NCBI GenBank assembly: GCA_031841125.1 | Contig: CM063113.1 | Span: forward strand, 24,325,312 to 24,389,311 | Source: Acanthococcus lagerstroemiae | Taxonomy: Eukaryota; Arthropoda; Insecta; Hemiptera; Eriococcidae | Direction of reading: 5' to 3' | Length of the DNA stretch: 64,000 nucleotides | Shown here: piece by piece, positions 11,696 through 22,444 of the stretch | Layout: every line of letters begins with the position of its first letter | Position numbering within the stretch: the first letter of the stretch is position 1 | Translations under genes and position numbers: made by a program | Notes under the pieces: generated by a model | The model's input: the letters and a program-made list of their open reading frames with translations, nothing else | What the model was told of the DNA's origin: nothing | Database searches by the model: none

Positions 11696-11930
11696 CGTGA
11701 ACCAGCTGACATTTTTGTAAACAAAATGAGTTATTAGTATCGTTGGAAAGAGCATAAAAAGTAGAATTGTTCAGAATGTAGCCCCCGATTCAAAAATGTG
11801 TCCTCACGTTTATCAAAGCTTATCAGTGAACGCTATGTCATATAGTTTCTACATGGCTCTTGAACTTAGAATCACGTGTTCTCAAAAAACAGATATTGCT
11901 GGTTGGTTCCCTTAGGCTTAACAGCGTCCA
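11696..11930 (+). mobile_element. MITE family A, copy 1 (left end missing)
   Basis: It is homologous to elements at 16182-16439 (minus) and 26354-26597. Shared blocks are TTGTAAACAAAATGAGTTAT, GTAGAATT, CCCCCGATTCA, GAACGCTATGTCATATAGTT and ATCACGTGTTC. The right terminus GGCTTAACAGCGTCCA is the inverted-repeat end of the family. The left terminus is degraded. No coding capacity. Confidence 0.8.
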
Positions 11931-13409
11931 AGTGCGATCGTACTTTTTGTCCGAAGTTAGTTAGTGGAATAGACGCCCAGACTTCAGGTGAAAGGCCGAC
12001 CCTATTATTAGGTCGCAAAGCGACCTGGCTTGTTATTTCGTTGCTCATTTTATCTGGGCGGAGGGCTTTATTGGTTTTTAATTTTGTTTTAAACATGTTC
12101 CACCGCGGGTTTAAGTATTTCTGAGGCTTCCTCTTTTTCATCTTTGACCGTGTCCAAAGGTGGGGGCAAATCTTAAACACTCTGTATGCAGCAGCGTTTC
12201 GAGGTAGTAGTTTTGTCACGATCTTCGAAATTGTGGCGCGACACATTCCCAATTTATAATGTAATGCCAGAAGAGGAGAAAAAGAACACGAGCTCTTCAT
12301 TAGCGAAAAGTTCATACTAAGTTTGGGTACTATATGGCGGGGGAAGGGCACGGTGGACGGTATAGTGATCAGTGCCAACGAATTTCTCATTTGATAATAT
12401 TCGTGGTACATAGTAGAATTGAAATAACAGGTAAACGCCTAACTAGAGCAATCGTTCTCTGGCTATCTCTTTCTTTCTCTCTTTTTCTTTGTCTCTCTTT
12501 TTTTCGCTTGTTCTGATGCCAGCGCATTCCAAAGGAAAGATTGCACGCAGTGCCGCCCTTCGATTAAGATGATGATAATAAATTGAAAAACTAATTACAA
12601 CCTGTTTTACGAAGTCGAAAAATTGTAACGATAAGTCGACGGTATCGGTTGTAATATTTCGTAAACTACGTAATATTCGCTTTTCCATCACGATTCGAAG
12701 CGACTCCCTGGTACTCCGGTCTCCGGTCTCCGGTGTGCGGTTGTAATAACACGCGTGTACGCTCGGCTGTAATTGCGTGGTAGAAAGAGAGAGAAAAAGA
12801 CGACACTGCTTTGCCAAGTGTCCGTGTGTAATTTGGAATCTACTATTCGAGTGTGTATACGAAAATATACACGTGCGCGTGTGTGTGAAATTGAACACTG
12901 AAAAAATTAATAGAACGTGACAAGTGGATCCGAATTACGTGGACTTTTTTGCGAGACCTCGCGTTTATCGAAATATCAGAGGGGAATGTTCATGTGTACG
13001 TGGATTCGAAAAGCAATGGGTTATAACGAAAACCAGTTCGTGAGAATGCTTCTATAATTGCGGCCGCGATATAGAAGTGTTCGGGGGCTATAGGCGTTGT
13101 TGAGATGGTCTTTAAATCGAATTAGTATTGTTTGAACGATTCGAAGAAATAGCTGGGTGTAAGTGGGCTGTTTCGAGTCCGAAGTATAGGTATTTGTTTA
13201 CAGTTATAATTGGGTGGAGTCGGTACTTCGTGGATGGAAATAGCACAAAAATGTTTGCGATTATGTATCTCGTGGTCGCGAAAAGTATAGGAATGGTACT
13301 GAGGTCACATTTTCCTAGGGGCATACGGAGCGGAAGGGTGAGAGCTTTCTGAAAATGTTTGGTCAATTAGCAGAATCGGGTCCTGAGTTGGCATAGTTGA
13401 TAGAGTGAG
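11931..13409. other. No gene recognised; CT-rich tract at 12440-12515
   Basis: A 179-codon minus-strand frame (11872-12411) overlaps the MITE end and has no recognised domain. 12440-12515 is a polypyrimidine run (CTTTCTTTCTCTCTTTTTC). Frames at 12443-12898 and 13112-13366 show no motif. Confidence 0.4.
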
Positions 13410-13410
13410 G

Positions 13411-13563
13411 TGTCTGGTTGGCCGAGTAGATAACGCACTGGTCTCGGAATCCGGAGGTCCCGGGTTTGAGCCCATATAGCAACTCGCAACATTTCGACCT
13501 AGGCCGGTTTTTCGAGAGAAGAGGGCTAAGACAGCCTTAACAGTCTTCTCGACGTCTCTCACA
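13411..13563 (+). mobile_element. tRNA-derived SINE, copy 2
   Basis: It begins TGTCTGGTTGGCCGAGTAGA, has a B-box-like GGTTTGAGCCC with a single change from copy 1, and shows the same downstream body (ATTTCGACCTAGGCCGG, GAAGAGGGCTAAGACAG) and terminal CGACGTCTCTCA. No convincing target duplication was found. Confidence 0.85.
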
Positions 13564-13681
13564 GTTCAGTTCAGTAGACCAGTAGAGTGTCATTTCAGAT
13601 GTGGGTAATCTGAGTCATCAGTTCAGTCTTACAGTCATATAAAAGAACCTGGTGTTCTTATCAGTGAAATACTCCTTGATT

Positions 13682-14208
13682 CAGAGATGGGCAAGATCTA
13701 GATCAATAATGATCTTAGATCACAGATCACATAAATTTTTGATCTTTGATCTGATCTCAGATCATTTGCGTTTGCCTGATCTTTGATCTTTTCAGATTTT
13801 TTTTTTTTTTAGAAAATACCAGATCAGATCATCAGATTCTTTTTCTGAGATTTTTTTGAAAAATTAAATTAGTCCTAGAAAGTATCAAGTTTTAGGTCTT
13901 CTCTTGTTATTTCTTTGTGAATTGTGAGTTTGTGACGCTATAAATCCCTAAAAAAACGCACGGTACAATATTTATTATGACTATGAATTAGAAGAAAGAG
14001 AATTATATTTTGATCTATGATCTGATCTCTTCGCCAAAAAAACCTATTATAGATCAGATCTTTTTTTGCTTGGAGATCTAATCTGTGATCTGATCTTTCT
14101 GGAAACGATCCAATCATTTAGAATGTGATCTGATCTTAGATCCATTTCCTGTTGATGATCTTGATCTGATCTGATATCATTTAGTTTTTGTGATCTTGCC
14201 CATCTCTC
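13682..14208. mobile_element. hAT-like non-autonomous element packed with GATC motifs
   Basis: The ends AGAGATGGGCAAGATC at 13683 and its reverse complement at 14207 form a 16 bp perfect inverted repeat of the CAGAGATGGGC type common in hAT elements. The interior contains about 29 GATC tetramers by eye, many as GATCTGATCT or AGATCAGATC, clustered toward both ends. No transposase. The flanking 8 bp (CCTTGATT / GGGTTGAT) are only partly similar, so a target duplication is not secure. Confidence 0.75.
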
Positions 14209-14950
14209 GGGTTGATGTTCTTATCAACAAAATATCGGCATAAGTTGTTTAACGTTGTTACGTTTTATATTTTGGAGTTATTTCCTCAAGGGGATTTAAA
14301 AGAGGTAAAATTATGCTTGTCTATGATGAGGAGCGAGACGCGAAAATCGTCAGCTGCGAGTAGTGTTCTAGTGTTTAGTGTTGGTGTTTAGTATTATCCT
14401 TCAAGAATACAGTAATATGGTCGAAATTCTATGTTCATAGCCAGTTACCAACTAGTAGCGAGAAACGAACGGTTATTGATATAGCATGTAAAGACGTTAT
14501 CAGTAAATCAGTATGTTGAAGTGAACATTATGTTTGTACCAATGTCTTCATAAACCTATAAGCGGGTAACATTCAGAAATCAGACAAATCAGTCACAGGA
14601 CGTATGTATGTCGTATGCGTAATTATTATCAAGCAAACAGAGAATCTACTAGTATGAATATTAAGTTATTTTCTTTCTCTTAGATGTGGATAAATGTTCG
14701 CTAGTCATTTGATGTTTTTATGGTCGGCTAGGAGTAATGTTAGTATTTTATCTGTATATCATTGATCAATTTCTCTTTAGAAATTAGAAATCGGATGAAA
14801 TATTCTGCAGCTTCGCAGTTTGAAGCCTTTTGAACTTACCATGTGCTGTTAGTGTGTGTGTAGTGTCATCCCAATTACGTTTCATCTGTTATCAACCCTT
14901 ATGTTCGGGAGTAAAATACCTTAAACATAATTACCAATAGGTCTTTTTCC
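14209..14950. other. No gene recognised
   Basis: AT-rich sequence. No motif, repeat partner or exon signal stands out. Confidence 0.4.
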
Positions 14951-14964
14951 TGGTATCTTTTCCA

Positions 14965-15758
14965 TCCTCCTATACGGGGCGCCAGTATTCGCCGACGCCA
15001 TCGAGATACCATACAGGAGAGCGGAGATGGAGAAGATCCAGCGAAAAGCCGCGATAAGGTGTGTCAGTGCGTACCGCACTGTTTCTTCGGATGCAGTAGG
15101 CGTGTTAGCGCGTATACCGCCAATCGAACTCAAGGTCGGCGAAATTGCGGCGGTATACAGTGCGAAGAAGAAAGCGAAGACGAAACGGGAGGCACTTCGG
15201 GTCAAGCGAGTCATCCAGCAGGACACGCTTCGGAAGTGGAAGGACGCGCTCGCCCATTCGACCAAGGGCGAGTGGACCCGAGCGCTGATACGCGACCTCG
15301 ACAGATGGGTAGGAAGAACGCACGGAGCGCTTAACTTCCACCTTACCCAAGTACTGAGCGGCCACGGGTGTTTCGGCACGTACCTATATCGGATGTCGAT
15401 AGCGCCGAGCCCCGTGTGCGCGCACTGTGATCGAGGGGCGGAGGACACACCTTGGCACACCCCTGTTCGAGTGTGAGGCCTGGGAGCAGGAGAGGCGCGG
15501 GACGGCCACAACAGCGATCGATCCCGGCGGCGACGATGAAGAGGAGGACGACGACGTCGGCGTGATCAGCCGTCTCGCGCCGGACACCCTGGTTCCGGAA
15601 ATGATGAAGAACGGAAGCAGCTGGAACCGGGTGTCGGCCTTTGTCTCGGCCATCATGAAGAAGAAGATGGAGACGGAGTGGTCGAGACAGAGGGCCGGCG
15701 ATTCATCAAGCTCGGCCCACACCATCGATCAGGAGGTGAACTCTGTACCATCCTAGAG
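14965..15758 (+). pseudogene. R1-clade ORF2 C-terminus (RT thumb, Cys-His domain)
   Basis: The frame enters at LLYGAPVFADAI and continues through RRAEMEKIQRKAAIR, SAYRTVSSDAVGVLARIPPI and LTQVLSGHGCFGTYL to the C-terminal Cys-His motif CAHC-x5-6-DTPWHT (about 15416-15465). This is the conserved C-terminal architecture of R1-clade ORF2. One base too many in a CCCC run near 15463 shifts the frame, so the Cys-His motif and the following FECEAWEQERR read in different frames. The rest, including an acidic DDEEEDDD patch, reads on to a stop at about 15756. Everything upstream (endonuclease, RT fingers and palm) is absent because of 5' truncation. Confidence 0.88.
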
Positions 15759-16131
15759 AAGAGCTGCTGCAGCTGCACTGCGGACCCACCGGTAGGGCTC
15801 ACCCGTCGCCACCACCTGCCTGCGTCGACACACGGACCAAGACGAGGAGGTGAGGGGTGAGTGAAGAGAGGCAGCGCGTCCGGCCGTGGGGGACCTGAAA
15901 TTTCCAGGCGAGCGCTCTGGGAGTGCGGACCTCGGTCAGTAGGGAACCCCATGGTGGCCCTGGTAGGACGCGCGCACCGTTCCGGCACGTAGAAATGGGG
16001 GCTCGGGCCCGGCCCCAAGGCGTCCCTCCGGTCACTGACGCGATGCTCGAAAGGGTAGTTCCTGTGGCCGGGGGTGCGGTGTCATAGGGGCCACTTTGGC
16101 ATGCGTGCATCGCCATACGTCCCACCACACT
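15759..16131 (+). other. 3' untranslated tail of the R1-clade family
   Basis: GC-rich non-coding tail shared with five other sites in the window. Recognisable blocks are GACGAGGAGGTGAGGGGTGA, GACCTCGGTCAGTAGGGAAC, GATGCTCGAAAGGGTAGTTC, GCGGTGTCATAGGGGCCACT and terminal CCCACCACAC. It has no poly(A) tail, as expected for this clade. Confidence 0.85.
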
Positions 16132-16181
16132 TGGTATCTTTTCCAACGACCCCCAATAAAAGAGATAGACTAGTATCTAAG

Positions 16182-16439
16182 TGGACGTTGTTAAGCGTAA
16201 CAAAACCGACCGACAAAATCTGTTTTTTGAGAACACGTCATTCAAAGTTCAAGACCCATGTAGAAACTATATTACATAGCATTTACTGATGAGCTTTTTT
16301 CAATATAAGTACACATTTTTGAATCGGGGGCCTCATTTTGAGAAATTCTACTTTTTACGCTTTTTCCAACGATACTAGTAACTCATTTTGTCAACAAATA
16401 ATAATGGTCGGTTGGTTCTGTTACGCTTAACAGCGTCCA
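16182..16439 (-). mobile_element. MITE family A, copy 2
   Basis: It starts TGGACGTTGTTAAGCGTAAC and ends GTTACGCTTAACAGCGTCCA, a near-perfect terminal inverted repeat. The interior matches copies 1 and 3 in reverse orientation (CTCATTTTGTCAACAAA, TGAATCGGGGGCC, GAGAACACGT). 258 bp, non-coding. Confidence 0.88.
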
Positions 16440-16527
16440 ATTTTTCAATCGGGAGCCGACCCTCTTCTAGCAGCTAGCTGCTTGTTTAATATCCTCACGA
16501 TACGTTTGACGACTTTTTCTCAATTCG

Positions 16528-17022
16528 TTAGATCATATATTGCCGTTTACGTTTTCGATTCGCCTTATAATATTCACGCTGACATTTCCTGAGTTCATTT
16601 CAGGGGCGGATCCAGGGGGAGGGTACCCCCTCCCCGAAATTGGGCGATTATTTTTTAAATTACACATTACATTTACACCTGCCAACCTGTATTACTTTTC
16701 AAATATTTCTACGAGAATCGTATTGTAACCCCTCCCCCCTGAATTTTTTTGGCTCCGCCCCTGGTTCATTTAAAGTCTGTTATGGTATCTTTCCTGGCTG
16801 CTTCTGGTAATATTTACGATTCTGCTTCTGGCGCTCTGATCTACGTTTAGAAATTCTCTGTGCATCATGTAGCAAGGCTTTACCGTGTACTTGTCCTCTA
16901 GCTAATTGTTCATTTTTTGCTATTAGTTCATTTACATCATCACATATTCCCACAATCGCCACAGTGGCCGTTGTTTCATTTTGAGGTGAGGACGGCCACA
17001 ACGATATGGGTTCATCGCTCAA
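16528..17022 (-). pseudogene. Unrecognised basic, Lys/Arg/Tyr-rich reading frame split by a hAT MITE
   Basis: A minus-strand frame runs from 17022 through an acidic N-terminal stretch into a basic segment with RISKRRSERQKQNRKYYQ, then meets a TAA at 16780-16782. Skipping the 163 bp MITE and its duplication, the same frame resumes with a similar QREYYKANRKRKRQ segment and stops at 16528-16530. The repeated R-x-RQ-x-YY-x-x-NR pattern recalls basic N-terminal regions of some transposon-encoded proteins, but I cannot assign a family. Broken by a stop and an insertion. Confidence 0.35.
16601..16763. mobile_element. 163 bp hAT MITE with perfect 8-bp duplication
   Basis: CAGGGGCGGATCCAG at the left end and the reverse complement CAGGGGCGGAGCCAA at the right end are typical hAT termini. 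Both sides are flanked by GTTCATTT (16593-16600 and 16764-16771). Too short to code. C/G runs sit next to both termini. Confidence 0.92.
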
Positions 17023-17959
17023 AACTCCAAGCAGACTATCAACATTACTATCAATACTTGGTTATATTTAAGAGGCATGATTCACATATCACATCGCATT
17101 ATTCCTCTGAAACATTACTGATATGGGAGGAAGTAGAGCAGACATATGGAGATACGTTACATAACGGATTTTCAATGGAACATGTGTGACTTGATCCAGA
17201 CTTAATCAGAATTCAGGAACTATTCACTTGAAGAAGTTGCTGAGAAGGCAAGTTCCAAATCTTCTTCAAACGTTGTCTTTTCCTTTTTCACCTTCACTAT
17301 AATTAATAACTGGCGACACAGTAATCATTACTGAAGTCGTCCAGAGTAAGAAGTGAAATCATGAACGCATAACAAAATTAAAATTGTTGCTTATCATTAT
17401 TTTTGTTTTTCAACTGATTGGCTTCACTTTTCTCGCGTCGGAAATAACGTGCCACTGAACTGAACTGTGACTCAGATCACACTGATAGAGAAATGGGAAG
17501 AGAAGAGAAAAAAAGTGATTGCAAGAAGCTCAGCTAGTATCCGACCCTAAAAAACATGCGGCGATCTTCTCTCGAATGTACATTTTTTTATAAATCGTCC
17601 TGCCTAGTTACTACCTATGTAGCACGTTGCGAGCATCTCAGAAACGCCTTTTGTATTCTGTATTTCTGTACATCCGGTGCAGTACGAAGCAAAGGGTAGC
17701 CACCTTCCAGAACGATTTTTTTATCTTCCAGAATGATCAATAAATACTGTTCCTATCCCCTGTTCCTCCAAAAAGCAAATCTAGCGCTCTGGAATACAGG
17801 AGAAGAAACAGTGAATTGGCACACCCTGCACACGGAATATTACGAAATTCACTCACACTCAGAAATGGACGCTATTTTTTTCTTGTTTTTGAGTCCTAAA
17901 CTTTCGATTTGCCTCCTCATGATGGAAACGTTCCGCTACAGTTGATTTAAAATCTCTGT
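17023..17959. other. No gene recognised
   Basis: AT-rich sequence with short frames only. No motif or repeat partner was found. Confidence 0.4.
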
Positions 17960-17979
17960 AACAGAAGTATTCGTATCTT

Positions 17980-18020
17980 CATTAACTAATTTATTTTCCT
18001 TTGTTCTGTTGCAGGTAAGT
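17980..18020 (+). promoter_or_regulatory. Candidate recursive (ratchet) splice site at 18014/18015
   Basis: A branch-point-like ATTAACTAAT (about 17981-17990) precedes a pyrimidine-rich tract TTATTTTCCTTTGTTCTGTT. This leads to GCAG immediately followed by GTAAGT. A 3' splice site abutting a consensus 5' splice site with no exon between them is the signature of ratchet points described in long Drosophila introns. Function here is inferred from sequence only. Confidence 0.55.
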
Positions 18021-19129
18021 TTGAATCTAATGAACCGAATGCTTATAAATTGGCCGTTTCATATGCGTAAGTGTAAAATTAAGTTAGCTAATAATTTCCA
18101 GGGTAGGTGTTATCACTTGAAACAAGGCACGATTTGTGAACTCTAGGTATCATTTGAAGTATTTGTACCTCTGTTGCAATTATCAGTTTTTGAAAGTGAC
18201 TAATTGGAAACACTGCAATAAGAATCTTAATGACGTTTTGAAAGGTCATAAACAACTCAAAGACTTGAAAGAATCTTGAAGATTTTTAATTAGAACTGTC
18301 GCCTCATACAATATGATATTCAGATACTCTTCAAGTTTCAGTATATTTAACAGCATTACCGGATGTCTTAGGTTAAATGGACTTCTTTGCAACTGGGGTA
18401 GGACAACTTACAGTGGTTTGCCTATGCCCGCCCATAAATTGAAACAGCGGAGATACTGAAGAAATGTATGTCTCAATATTAATGACGAATTTTCCCCCCT
18501 CACATTTGAAGTAGATGAGCAGGTATGGTTTTCAGGAATTGATTGATCGATCAAGTACTGTATATCTAGGAGACCAACTTGATGAATGATAGAAAAAAAA
18601 TTTACTTTTTTAAAAATTTTATAAGAATATATAATATGGTGTAGGTCTGAAGAATGAGTTGATGTTCTATAAGTCGCTGTACCTCAAAATGAACTTTGAC
18701 GATGCGGTTATATTCCAAGTAAGATGTTCCGTAATACCTTGACCGAAAATTACTGAACGATGCAGTGGACGTGTACCAAGATATTTGTCTATTCTTAGAA
18801 TCAGCAGCAGAAAAGAAGTGCTCTCACTTCTACCAATACAAAACCACAAAAAATATCGAGTCACTGAAAAATAATCTGTCACTATTACCGCATGCTCTAC
18901 ACTATAATTACTAATTATCTTAGTTGGAGAGTTCAGCTAATCAAAACCAGCCATTCATCTCCCTCTTGACCAGAGTTGAGTTCATGTGGAGGGTAGAACG
19001 TGGCCAGTACCACTAGGCGCTTTGCTGGAAAACTGGTTCCAAACAAAACTCAGTAAAAGAAGTACTAACAAACTGAAAAATGAAAGGGGATAATGAAGAG
19101 AGTTTTGTTTTCACGAAGGGAGAGGGTTG
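18021..19129. other. No gene recognised
   Basis: AT-rich sequence. TCTTGAA-type words near 18240-18290 may be an outlying part of the repeat at 19130-19620. No coding motif. Confidence 0.4.
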
Positions 19130-19618
19130 CTTTTTACTTACTTCACCCGAATGTGTTAGACAAGTCTGCAGGTGTCTTAACCCAGTCTTGAAGAACTGTA
19201 GCGAGGCTTTAATAAGTGTGAAAATATCTTTTCGAGAGGCTTGACAAATCATGTCGGGATAAATATGATGCAGTCTTCAACAAGTCTGGAAGAGTCTCGA
19301 ATGTATCTTGAAGAGTTTTAACGAAACTCAACAAGTCTGGAAGAGTCTCGAATGTATCTTGAAGAGTTTTAACGAAACTCAAACTAGATATGAAACATCT
19401 TGAACATACTTGGAAAGGTCCTATGTGAGTTTGAAGGTTCTGATCTAGACTTAAAGAAGCTATGAAATGTATCACAAGCCTAAAAGGGGTCTTGACTAGA
19501 CCTAAAAAAAAAAAGTCATGAAGACTTTTCAAGAGCCTTAGCGTGTCTGGAAGAACTCTAAGCACGTTTTGAAAAATATTAGAATGTCGTAAACAGATCC
19601 AGCAGAACAGTCTTGCAG
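19130..19618. repeat. Tandem repeat, 51 bp unit, with two near-perfect copies
   Basis: A unit starting CAACAAGTCTGGAAGAGTCT and ending TTTTAACGAAACT occurs at 19278-19328 and 19329-19379. More diverged AGTCTTGAAGA-like units extend on both sides. A 165-codon minus frame that crosses it merely translates the repeat (SFVKTLQDTFETLPDLL twice). The R1 tail at 19632 inserted next to it. Confidence 0.7.
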
Positions 19619-19968
19619 CCTCAAACAGGTGGTGTGGTGGGACGTATGGCGATGCACGCCTGTCAAAGTGGCCCCTATGACACCGCACCCCCGCCCACAG
19701 GAACAACCTTTTCGAGTATCACGTCAGTGACCGGAGGGACGCTTTGAGGCCGGCCCAAGCCACCATTTCTCCTTCCCGCAACGGTGCGCGCGTCCTACCA
19801 GGGCCACCATGGGGTTCCCTACTGACCGAGGTCCGCACTCCCAAAGCGCTCACCTGGAATTTTGAGGTCCCTCACGGCCGGACGCGCTGCCTCTCTTCAC
19901 TCACCCCTCACCTCCTCGTCTTGGTCCGTGTGTCGACGCAGGCAGGTGGTGACGACCTGAAGCAGGTG
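19619..19968 (-). mobile_element. R1-clade 3' tail only, with imperfect 13-bp duplication
   Basis: The body 19632-19955 is the reverse complement of the tail at 15759-16131, from GTGTGGTGGGACGTATGG to GACGCAGGCAGGTGGTGAC. CCTCAAACAGGTG (19619-19631) and CCTGAAGCAGGTG (19956-19968) match at 11 of 13 positions and lie exactly at the two ends, so they are probably the decayed target duplication. No ORF2 sequence is present. Confidence 0.82.
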
Positions 19969-20875
19969 TATGAGAGTCTTGGGCAGCGATTTGCCGAAGG
20001 AGCAAAAATACCGAATTCTCCGGGACGTTGAGCTAGAAAACGACACCTAAGCAAATAGACAGATGGTTTCTGATTACGAGTCAAAATCCGGCCCAGTGGA
20101 CTAAAAAAAAAGATACAAAAAATTTGTTAAAAAAAAAAAAATCAAACTACCTGATTTGACTTCTTATTCTGCAACAGTAACATGACAGACGATTTCGAGT
20201 TACATCAGTAATGGATCCACAAAGTAGCCGGGGAGAGGGGGCAAGACTTGGACGGCCCCAATTTCACACATAAAAACCCGCGGAAAGAGAGAGCAAATTT
20301 TTTTTCTTCTACTCATTTAAAACAGAACCGAGACCAGCTATTTTTCAATACGTCTTTGCAGCATTTTCAATCTCATTTAATGGGACAGCCTTTACTCGTG
20401 CAGTCTCCGCTGGATCTGTCACTGGTTTACTTGTTGATTTGACAGGATGTCTATCAAATAAAAATTTGTGAAATACATGGTTTTTTCCATGACTTTCTTC
20501 ATGGGCTCACTACACTCATGTTAGGGGTCCTAAATTCCAGAAACGAAAACTAATTTTAACATTTCAGTGATACTTGTGCAGTTTCTTCTTCTGCCAACAT
20601 TTTAGAGTTTACATCTAAAAAAGAAAACGATTTTCTTCCAAAAGAATTTGAAGAGGATTTATGATTTTTGGGAGAAAGCAAATGAAATATAAAATTGAAT
20701 TCGTGACTTTTTCATGATTTTTATGACCTTTATGACTAGTAGACATTGTGATTTGGAAGTTCCTTCTTTCCTTTTCAAGTTGCGAGGTTCGGAATTTTGT
20801 AAAGGTATAATAGGGAAAGAGGAGAGGCTGTATGATGATGCACTTGTGCCATAGTGACCCTGGCAGCATCGCACC
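19969..20875. other. No gene recognised
   Basis: AT-rich sequence with poly(A) runs near 20105-20145. No motif was found. Confidence 0.4.
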
Positions 20876-21103
20876 TCAGGATCTGTAATCCACGTTTCCG
20901 GGAATCGCGTCGGAGTCCTGACCGTATTTAACGATGTGAATATACAAGGAGAGAGACATGGAGAAGACTAAAAGGAAAAGAACTATCAACGAAAGTTCTT
21001 GGATGGTGATTAGAAGGGACTTACTTCTTGATGATTTGATCTCACCTAAATTCGACGCTTCATCTGACTTAGATAAGAACACCTTTGCCACGAGAAGTCC
21101 CAC
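20876..21103 (-). CDS. Unrecognised 75-codon frame with one predicted membrane segment
   Basis: The minus-strand frame has a Lys/Ser-rich N-terminal half followed by a hydrophobic run (ELSLIVLFLLVFSMSLSLYI, about residues 36-55) and a short polar tail to the stop at 20876. It could be the last exon of a membrane protein or chance. No homologue, promoter or convincing splice site was recognised. Confidence 0.15.
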   Translation of the reverse strand: MGLLVAKVFLSKSDEASNLGEIKSSRSKSLLITIQELSLIVLFLLVFSMSLSLYIHIVKYGQDSDAIPGNVDYRS

Positions 21104-21603
21104 ATTTTACCATTGCCTCGATGTTCTATGTATGATTCTGGAACAGATGTGCCGACGACGTCCAGCACTGTCCGTAAACCCATCTTTTTGTTCGTGTTTT
21201 GACGTCGGCGTATCAGTCTCGAAGTCGGCCGCAGAATTTCGAAGCACCGTACACACTACGCACTGCTAGGTCACTAAAGTGCACGAATTTCTCCGAGGTT
21301 TAATGGGGCGAGATTTTCTCAAGCAATCGTAACTATACGATGGATGCCGGTCGAGTCGGTCGGTCGTATGAGAAACTATTGCAGAATTTGCGACGATGCC
21401 GCTGAATAGCCTGCTCGGTAGTTGGTTTATTTACACGGTAGAGAAAGAGTAAAATAAAACAACAAACGATTACATAAGCACGGCGCGGGTTCCCCAGAGG
21501 TCGCATTACCGCATTCATAATAATTATTGTAGTGCACGTAGGGAGACGATAGCGATAGGGAGAGTGAAGACAAATTGTCGGTGCGAACACAATATAAACG
21601 ATA

Positions 21604-22420
21604 TCATGCAAAGTACCGGCCATCGAGGCCTATAGAAAGCGTGCATGGACAATCAGATCGGCCGCCGATGACTGCGGGAATATTACTGCCCTCGGTCTGG
21701 AAGTTCCAAAACAGTTCCGTTACGAGAAGGAAGTACCCATATCTATGAAATTTCAGCATTTGGTCTTTCCATTTCGAAGATGCGTACTTGGATAACTTCC
21801 CGTCTGTCATTAGAGACATAACTGGTACCACGAATCGTGGGAGCTTCATTCAATACGATGTTACGGGCTTATCAAATCTCACAAATATTGTAGACTCTTG
21901 AAATTCGACCATCATCTGTTTTAGTGCTTTTTCATCCGTAGGAGTAGCGGCAACAACTTTTGATTGTATACGTATAGGTACTGTGAATGCAATTGATAGG
22001 AAAGTAAAATTGTCAATTTTCTTGTACTTCTGGAGCTTGTGACAGGCGATAGTCGCTCGTCCTGACATACTCTGAGACAGCATACTAAGAACACTATGTC
22101 AGCGGTTTCTGCTTAGGGCAGTTGCACATCTAAGCAAAAAAGATATGGTGATTTAGTTTCAGCTTTGCTTATCTGGTTCTTCGTCAAGTCGAACTACTTT
22201 GACGAGACTCATATCATCGAAAAACTGGGACAGAATTGCCACTGGATTACGAGTCAAATCGCAAGCAATACTGACAGTCTGCACAGTGGTGGTGACTGTG
22301 GTAACTAATCGGGAGTTAGATGCAAAGTGGCTAACATCTGGTGGCAGAACTAGCAACTTCAAGTGTTGTTGACTTGTTAACAGCAGATTTTCAAACTCCG
22401 GAGCATGCTGGAGCGGATCT
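21604..22420 (-). other. Cluster of three unrecognised minus-strand frames
   Basis: Three successive frames (about 22420-22159, 22083-21850 and 21849-21604) cover most of 800 bp with normal-looking amino-acid composition. The first contains HLKLLVLPPDVSHFASNS and SQFFDDMSLVKVVRLDEEP, and the second and third abut at 21850. The density suggests a decayed gene or the body of a transposable element. They lie just downstream, on the same strand, of the partial LTR at 22445-22640, so they could belong to an LTR element. I do not recognise any domain. Confidence 0.25.
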
Positions 22421-22444
22421 TTGAAGATCTAGAAATCTAGATAT

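Larger units (their letters stand above)
14951..16145 (+). mobile_element. 5'-truncated R1-clade retrotransposon with 14-bp target duplication
   Basis: TGGTATCTTTTCCA occurs at 14951-14964 and again at 16132-16145, exactly flanking the homologous element. The inserted body (14965-16131) contains the C-terminal part of the R1-clade ORF2 followed by a GC-rich 3' tail ending CCCACCACAC. R1-clade endonucleases are known to generate about 14-bp duplications, so length and structure agree. Severe 5' truncation fits abortive target-primed reverse transcription. The tail recurs at 19632 (minus), 31134, 55743 (minus), 56866 and 59595. Confidence 0.92.

Noticed and set aside
11872..12411. 179-codon minus-strand frame as a host gene
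   Set aside because: It overlaps the end of MITE family A and has no motif; its length alone is not convincing.
14951..16145. R1 insertion in a 28S rRNA gene
   Set aside because: No rRNA sequence flanks the element; the 14-bp target does not resemble the R1 site.
15653..16146. Minus-strand frames of 115-121 codons across the R1 tail
   Set aside because: Antisense, GC-rich open frames over a non-coding 3' tail; similar frames recur at every tail copy only because the sequence is repeated.
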